DNA of 9,917 nucleotides, taken from positions 1-9,917 of the forward strand of contig CAAGNU010000307.1 in the NCBI GenBank assembly GCA_900771365.1, given 5' to 3'. Shown here one piece after another: positions 5,365 to 9,917 of the stretch. How positions within the stretch are numbered: the stretch's first letter is position 1; each line of letters starts with the position of its first letter. Position numbers and translations under genes: made by a program. This DNA is from Bacteroidales bacterium. GTDB taxonomy: Bacteria; Bacteroidota; Bacteroidia; Bacteroidales; P3. The notes beneath the pieces are model-generated. The model worked only from the letters and a program-made list of their open reading frames with translations. It had not been told where the DNA came from and ran no database searches.

Positions 5365-7491
5365 CTATTCCACGATTGTCATCTCATCAATGAGGTGCTT
5401 GGCGCCTGCGAACTTGTCGATGATGAAGAGGCAGTAGCGGATGTCGAGGCTGATGTTGCGGCAGTAGTCGGGGTCGAAGAGGAGGTCGCTCATGGTGCCT
5501 TCCCAGCAGCGGTCGAAATTGATGCCGATAAGCTGGCCGTCTGCGTTAAGGACGGGGCTGCCGCTGTTGCCTCCCGTGGTGTGGTTGGTGGCGATGAAGC
5601 CCACGGGCATCTCGCCACGAAGGTTGGCATAGCGGCCATAGTCCTTATTGTTATAGAGCTCTTTGAGACGAGGCTCGACGACATAGTCGTAGATGTCGGG
5701 ATTTTCCTTCTCCATGATGCCTTCGAGGGTGCTGTAAGCGTTGTAATAGACACCGTCCTTGGGCTTGAAGCCCTGGACGTGGCCGTAAGCCACACGGAGG
5801 GTGAGGTTGGCATCGGGGAAGAAGTTGCTGTCGGGATACTGCTGCATCATACCGCGAACGTATGTGCGCATCAGTTTATTGATTTCGCGTTTGTTGGCAT
5901 CGTAGAGATAGTCCTTATCGGTGGTGTAAGCCGTAGCGTATGCGGTAGTGAAAAGCTGGACGGCAGGGTCTTCCAGGATGATGGATGCCTGTTTCTCGGT
6001 GTATTTGCTGAGGAGCTTGTACATCTTGGCGTGGTCGGTGAGGATGGAGGCGTCATAAATGCGGCCGAGAGCCTGTTCGACGCTTTCTTTACCCTTGCGG
6101 AAAGAGTCGAGATAGGGTGCCTGGCCCTGCTGGTACATGTAGAGCATGGTCTCGACAAAGATGGCGCGATCGACGGGGCTGTGCTGGTCGAAGTCGGCAA
6201 AGAAGGTCTCGTTCTCGGCAATCATCTTCTCAATAGCGGCATCACGTTCTTCGGACTTTGCAATGCCTGCGAACTTGTAGAGCTTGTAGGCACGGTTCAT
6301 CAAGTCAGAGGCCATGACGGCTTCGTTGAAATAGGTCCATTCAATCTCGATGGGACGGATGCGGTCGTATGCACGACCCATGTCGCGTAGCACGTTCCGA
6401 TACTCGTCACGATTGTCTGCCCAAGCCTGGAACTCAGCTTCTTGAGCCTTCTTCTGTGCCACGCCATTAAGACGGTTGATACCGAGGGTCTCGCCCTGCC
6501 ATTTCTTCCAGCCGTTGGCGATGCTGGCCACTTTGGAGGCATATTTGAGACGCTGGGCGGGGGACTGGTTCATAGCGGCGTTGTAGTGCTTGAGGCGGAT
6601 GTCGCGACAGGCAATGCGGATGGGGTTTTCTTCGAGGGCTTGGAGCTGCATCTGGTCGTGGGTGACATAACGCTGGGTGGTGCCGGGGTAGCCGAAGACG
6701 AAAGTGAAGTCGCCCTCATCCACGCCACGGAGGGAGATGTCGAGATGCTTGAGAGGCTTGTAGGGGACATTATCTTTGGAGAACTCAGCAGGCTTGCCGT
6801 CTTTGCCCACATAGACGCGGAACATGGAGAAATCGCCCGTGTGGCGGGGCCACATCCAGTTGTCGGTATCGCCGCCGAACTTGCCGATGTTGCTTGGGGG
6901 AGCGCCCACGAGGCGGACATCGGTGAAGACCTCATTGATGTACATGAAGTACTGATTGCCATAGTAGAAGGGCTTGATGATGGCCTTGTAGTGGGTGCCG
7001 GCCACGGCCTCGATGGTGATATTCTTGATATTGCGTTCAATTATTCGACTGCGTTCTTCCTCAGAGAGGTTGTCGGCGATGCCGGCGAGGACGCGGTTGG
7101 TAACGTCTTCCATGCGCACGAGGCGTGTGGCAGTGAGGCCCTTGCAGGGGATTTCCTCGTCGCGGCTCATAGCCCAGAAGCCGTGGGTGAGGTAGTCGTG
7201 CTCGACAGTGCTGTTGGAGGTGATGTAGTAGTAGCCGCAGTGGTGGTTGGTGAGGAAGAGGCCTTGGTCGGAGACGAACTCGCCGGTGCAACCTTGGTTG
7301 AAGAGGATGACGGCGTCTTTGAGGCAGGCGTTGTTGATGTCGTAGATGTCCTGAGCGGTGATGCGCATACCGGCTCTCTGCATGGCGGCTTGGTTTTTGC
7401 CGAGCAGCATGGGGATCCACATGCCCTCGTCGGCTACCGCAGCGGGCAGCAGCAGGGCAAACATTGCTAAGAGAGTAAAGGTTTTCTTCAT
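5365..7491 (-). CDS. dpp11: S46-family dipeptidyl-peptidase, DPP11-type
   Basis: S46 peptidases are exported serine exopeptidases that remove N-terminal dipeptides from oligopeptides, feeding amino-acid fermenting Bacteroidota. The 708-residue protein has a signal peptide (about residues 1-20, cleavage likely after AVA before DEGMWIP, the typical mature start), the catalytic His84 in TNHHCGY, an Asp in PRHTGDFS (about 220) and the nucleophile Ser643 in TTGGNSGSPV. Eighteen residues after Ser643 lies Arg661 in NFDRCWEGTMSD. In Porphyromonas gingivalis DPP11 the equivalent Arg673 confers preference for Asp or Glu at P1, while DPP7 has Gly there; so I infer acidic specificity. The length agrees with the family (about 700-720). 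It lies 73 bp after the metallopeptidase gene, with no TAnnTTTG box in the gap, so co-transcription is possible. Confidence 0.92.
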   Translation of the reverse strand: MKKTFTLLAMFALLLPAAVADEGMWIPMLLGKNQAAMQRAGMRITAQDIYDINNACLKDAVILFNQGCTGEFVSDQGLFLTNHHCGYYYITSNSTVEHDYLTHGFWAMSRDEEIPCKGLTATRLVRMEDVTNRVLAGIADNLSEEERSRIIERNIKNITIEAVAGTHYKAIIKPFYYGNQYFMYINEVFTDVRLVGAPPSNIGKFGGDTDNWMWPRHTGDFSMFRVYVGKDGKPAEFSKDNVPYKPLKHLDISLRGVDEGDFTFVFGYPGTTQRYVTHDQMQLQALEENPIRIACRDIRLKHYNAAMNQSPAQRLKYASKVASIANGWKKWQGETLGINRLNGVAQKKAQEAEFQAWADNRDEYRNVLRDMGRAYDRIRPIEIEWTYFNEAVMASDLMNRAYKLYKFAGIAKSEERDAAIEKMIAENETFFADFDQHSPVDRAIFVETMLYMYQQGQAPYLDSFRKGKESVEQALGRIYDASILTDHAKMYKLLSKYTEKQASIILEDPAVQLFTTAYATAYTTDKDYLYDANKREINKLMRTYVRGMMQQYPDSNFFPDANLTLRVAYGHVQGFKPKDGVYYNAYSTLEGIMEKENPDIYDYVVEPRLKELYNNKDYGRYANLRGEMPVGFIATNHTTGGNSGSPVLNADGQLIGINFDRCWEGTMSDLLFDPDYCRNISLDIRYCLFIIDKFAGAKHLIDEMTIVE

Positions 7492-7516
7492 GATGATGAT
7501 TTTTTTGTAAATTGTA

Positions 7517-7566
7517 AATTGATAATTAGGCTGGCGCGCTCAATTTTCAATTTTCAATTATCAATT
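7517..7566. repeat. A/T-rich inverted repeat in the peptidase intergenic gap
   Basis: AATTGATAATT (7517-7527) and AATTATCAATT (7556-7566) are perfect 11-bp inverted copies around a 28-bp spacer that contains repeats of CAATTTT. The right arm overlaps the stop codon of the metallopeptidase gene. The RNA could form a hairpin at the end of that gene. Low complexity of the arms makes a chance origin or a simple spacer repeat possible. Confidence 0.5.
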
Positions 7567-9625
7567 ATTGAATATTCTGTTTCAAGGCTTCGGCGGCGGC
7601 TTGGAGGAGCGGGGCGGTGCTGACTTCGGTGCCGACGGCGTGGCGCATCCAGTGCTGCGGGGTGAGGCGGCCTACGGGGTACATGCGCATGATTTCGTCG
7701 GCGATGACCTTGCCTTTGAGCTGCTGTTCAAGCTGGAACTCGATGAGGTGGCCGTAGGGGTAGTTGGGGAGGTAGAGCGGCGAGTCGATCATGTGGCTGT
7801 AGATGGCCAGGATGGTGGAGTTCTCCTCGCCGAGGAGGGGAGCGTAGTAGCGGTTCCACACCTGCTTGGCGATGTCCATGACCTGCTCGCGCAGCTGCTC
7901 CTTGGTGGCGTCGGGGTGCTGGTAGAGCCAGCTCCAGGAGTACATATCGACGAGCGAGACGCCCATGATTTCGTAGCAGCCCCAGAAGATGTCGAGGGTC
8001 ATGAGAGCCTCCTGGTTGGCTTCTGCGCCTTTGCCGGCTTTGTAGCCGAGGAGCTCGAGGTCGCGTGTCTGGAAGACGAAGGCGAGAGCCTCGGTGAAGG
8101 CGGTGTTGGGGACGCCCTTCATGATGTAGTTATCGACATCGTGGAGGGTGATGGTCTGTTCCACGTTGTGGCCGAACTCGTGCACGGCGATGTTGTAGCC
8201 CTTGTAGTCCATGCCGTCGGCGGCTATGCGGGTGCGGAGGCGGGCGTTGTCGCTCTTCATGTTGCTTTCCCAGGCGTGGCCGGCGCCGCGGGAGGGATCG
8301 ACGGTGACTTTGGAGCAGATGAAGTCAATCTTCTGCTGAGGGAAACCAAGCTGGCGGAGGATGGAGGGCATGCCTTTGGTGGCGAAGGCTTCTTTGGTGG
8401 GATAGAGCTTGCGGGTGATGGCGGAGAGGTCTTCTTCGTTGATGGCGCTGCGGCTCTTGAAGCCGTCGTACCAGATGTCGAAGGGTTCGAGTTTGCGGCC
8501 GAGGCGTTTTTCTATGACTTTGGCCACATCTGCCACCACGGGCGAGGAGCAGAACTCGGTGAAGAGCTGCTCAATCTCGTCGTAGCCCACTTCCATGTCC
8601 TGGTCGAAGGCGCGGGCGATGGCGGTGGGGTACATGGGGTTGTACTTATCCACCTGCTGCATGGCGTGGAAGTTGTCGAGGAAGTACTGGTAGCGTGTGA
8701 GGGGCTCGCTTTCGGGGTTGGAGAGTTCTTTGCCTTGGGCGTCGAGGACTTTGTTGCTCACGGGGTACCATGTATAGGCATCGTTGTTGATGACGCATTG
8801 GGGGATGCTCTGGTCGATGATGCGGCACATGACTTGGTATATCATGCGCTGCTTCATGAGGCCGCTGTCGCCCTCGTTGTAGTGGGTCTTGAGCTCGTCG
8901 CGGAGACCCCAGTGGGTGATGAGGGCCATGTCGGGGAAGAGGGCGTTGCCGTTGTCGTCACGCAGACGGCCCATCATGATGTTATAGTTGGAGATGTAGT
9001 TGTCGGCAGCAGCCAGCTGATTGGCGAGGAGCTGGTTGCATGAGGCAGGCACACGGCTGGTGAACAAATCTCCCAAGCGGGCGTATGCCCAGTCGAGACT
9101 GGTCCACGAAGTGCCCAGGCTGTCCTTCTCCTGCAAGGTATAGAAGGGGAAGTTGAGCACCACGGCGAAGGCTATCTTCTGTTCAAACATATCGTCGTCG
9201 AAATGAGCCGACGGGTCGTAGCCGCCGAACATCTCGTCGAGGCGCGACGTGTCGCAGTCGGTGACATGCAAGGGGAGTTTGAGGTCCACGCTCACTTTGT
9301 TGGCACAGCCCCAGATGCTCTCCAGGTTGGCCTGCAATCTGTCGGCCAAAAGATGGCGTTCGGCGCTGTCGGCCACATAGTAGTCGAGACAGAACTGGGT
9401 GAACTCCTCGGGCGTTCCGTCAGCCTCGATCCAAAGCGAGGCAGCCTGCGGCACGCTGCGCTGGATGCGGTCGGCGGTAGCGTCGCCATACTTGTCTTGC
9501 AGGGCCTGGATGGTGGCCTGCACGGTGTTTTGGTCGATATTGCTCATAGCAGTCTCCTTTTCTTTCTTGCAGCAGGAGCCGCACAACAGTGCGCCTGCCA
9601 GCAGAACCAATAGTAGTCTTTTCAT
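7565..9625 (-). CDS. Zinc metallopeptidase lipoprotein (HEXXH plus distal Glu)
   Basis: The 686-residue product begins MKRLLLVLLAGALLCGSC followed by CKKEKE, a type II signal peptide with Cys18 (after Gly-Ser) as the best lipidation site, though Cys15 and Cys19 are alternatives. The C-terminal half holds VHEFGHN, with zinc ligands His482 and His486 and catalytic Glu483; Glu512 in AFTEALAF, 30 residues after the first His, fits the third ligand of a gluzincin. GAGHAWESNM (about 447-456) and a Tyr/His-rich C-terminal region resemble the mainly helical M3-type oligopeptidases, but I cannot assign the exact MEROPS family; M49 is unlikely because its motif is HEXXGH. It probably acts on peptides at the cell envelope. 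It has a promoter at 9652 and is followed by the S46 peptidase gene, suggesting a shared role in peptide use. Confidence 0.85.
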   Translation of the reverse strand: MKRLLLVLLAGALLCGSCCKKEKETAMSNIDQNTVQATIQALQDKYGDATADRIQRSVPQAASLWIEADGTPEEFTQFCLDYYVADSAERHLLADRLQANLESIWGCANKVSVDLKLPLHVTDCDTSRLDEMFGGYDPSAHFDDDMFEQKIAFAVVLNFPFYTLQEKDSLGTSWTSLDWAYARLGDLFTSRVPASCNQLLANQLAAADNYISNYNIMMGRLRDDNGNALFPDMALITHWGLRDELKTHYNEGDSGLMKQRMIYQVMCRIIDQSIPQCVINNDAYTWYPVSNKVLDAQGKELSNPESEPLTRYQYFLDNFHAMQQVDKYNPMYPTAIARAFDQDMEVGYDEIEQLFTEFCSSPVVADVAKVIEKRLGRKLEPFDIWYDGFKSRSAINEEDLSAITRKLYPTKEAFATKGMPSILRQLGFPQQKIDFICSKVTVDPSRGAGHAWESNMKSDNARLRTRIAADGMDYKGYNIAVHEFGHNVEQTITLHDVDNYIMKGVPNTAFTEALAFVFQTRDLELLGYKAGKGAEANQEALMTLDIFWGCYEIMGVSLVDMYSWSWLYQHPDATKEQLREQVMDIAKQVWNRYYAPLLGEENSTILAIYSHMIDSPLYLPNYPYGHLIEFQLEQQLKGKVIADEIMRMYPVGRLTPQHWMRHAVGTEVSTAPLLQAAAEALKQNIQ

Positions 9626-9651
9626 AAGAATAATTGTTTAATTTTGGAATG

Positions 9652-9681
9652 CAAAGATACGAAGATTTTTTGAAAAACGAA
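9652..9681 (-). promoter_or_regulatory. Promoter of the metallopeptidase gene
   Basis: TATCTTTG (9652-9659 on the minus strand) matches TAnnTTTG exactly and lies 26 bp before the start codon. The -33 region is imperfect: TTCG (9678-9681) instead of TTTG, with an 18-nt spacer. The expected transcript start is near 9646, leaving a leader of about 20 nt. The hairpin repeat array begins roughly 28 bp upstream of the -33 region. Confidence 0.6.
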
Positions 9682-9708
9682 GAAAATATGAATAAAAACC
9701 TTCGCACG

Positions 9709-9917
9709 GAGGAGTCTCTCCCGAGAAACTCTTTGCCAGGAGGTGTTTTGAAGGAATCTTGCGGGCAAGATTCGCTCCCAGAAGTTTTTTGAAGGAATCT
9801 TGCGGGCAAGATTCGCTCCCAGAAGTTTTTTGAAGGAATCTTGTGGGCAAGATTCGCTCCCAGAAGTTTTTTGAAGGAATCTTGCGGGCAAGATTCGCTC
9901 CCAGAAGTTTTTTGAAG
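9709..9917. repeat. 41-bp tandem hairpin repeat array, continuing past the window
   Basis: Four full units of exactly 41 bp lie at 9750-9790, 9791-9831, 9832-9872 and 9873-9913, and a fifth begins at 9914. Each has the inverted arms GAATCTTG and CAAGATTC around a 4-nt loop (CGGG, but TGGG in the third unit), followed by a CTCCCAGAAG segment and a run of six T. The units are otherwise identical. Directly before them, 9709-9749 is a diverged unit of the same length whose arms GAGTCTCT and AGAAACTC still pair with one mismatch. There are no variable spacers, so this is not a CRISPR. The ORFs that run through it are repeat artefacts, since 41 is not a multiple of 3. Confidence 0.9.

Noticed and set aside
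5395..7470. Two long plus-strand ORFs opposite the S46 peptidase gene
   Set aside because: Both are antisense to a full-length recognised peptidase and show only the Val/Ala/Gly/Glu composition of a shadow frame.
7568..9043. 491-residue plus-strand ORF opposite the metallopeptidase gene
   Set aside because: It is antisense to a gene with clear catalytic motifs; its Val/Gly/Glu-rich, Ala-rich translation is the usual by-product of G/C-biased third positions on the other strand.
9622..9891. Minus-strand ORFs with repeated segments such as ARFLQKTSGSE
   Set aside because: They arise from the 41-bp array: the unit is not a multiple of 3, so successive units are read in different frames, which argues against protein-level selection.
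9709..9917. CRISPR array
   Set aside because: The units are directly adjacent with no unique spacers, and no cas genes are in the window.

Overview
The window comes from a member of the Bacteroidota, most likely the order Bacteroidales. The main clues are the promoter form TTTG-N19/21-TAnnTTTG seen upstream of transcription units, the lack of strong Shine-Dalgarno sequences before most starts, an S46 (DPP7/DPP11-type) dipeptidyl-peptidase, and the zapA - RNase Y - lgt - gpmA gene order. I do not commit to a genus. All identified genes lie on the minus strand, so the window is read from its right end to its left end.

Right to left: (1) 9709-9917 is an exact 41-bp tandem array in which every unit carries an 8-bp hairpin; it continues past the window edge. 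(2) A promoter near 9652 leads into a zinc metallopeptidase lipoprotein (7565-9625), followed 73 bp later by a secreted S46 peptidase (5365-7491) with the arginine that marks DPP11-type (Asp/Glu) specificity. Both look like exported enzymes for peptide digestion. (3) 4872-5364 is non-coding: a post-stop hairpin, a possible small RNA (promoter plus hairpin about 85 nt apart), and the promoter and leader of the next unit. (4) From the promoter at 4991-5025 runs a housekeeping series: a short ZapB-like coiled-coil protein, ZapA, a 354-bp gap holding a candidate 6S-like RNA, RNase Y, prolipoprotein diacylglyceryl transferase (Lgt) and phosphoglycerate mutase (GpmA). (5) At the left is a tRNA cluster (Ser-GCT, Pro-TGG, Arg-TCT) with its own promoter and terminator-like hairpins, then the first 20 codons of an unidentified gene cut by the window edge.

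Functionally the window is mostly core genome: Z-ring assembly, mRNA decay, lipoprotein maturation, glycolysis and tRNAs, beside two exported peptidases. Lgt would modify lipoproteins such as the neighbouring metallopeptidase, but nothing here shows they are co-regulated. The less ordinary signals are non-coding: the 41-bp hairpin array with a diverged but structure-preserving copy, the candidate 6S-like RNA between zapA and rny, the candidate small RNA near 5150, and the two-tier hairpin between rny and lgt. I found no phage, transposase, CRISPR or defence genes.
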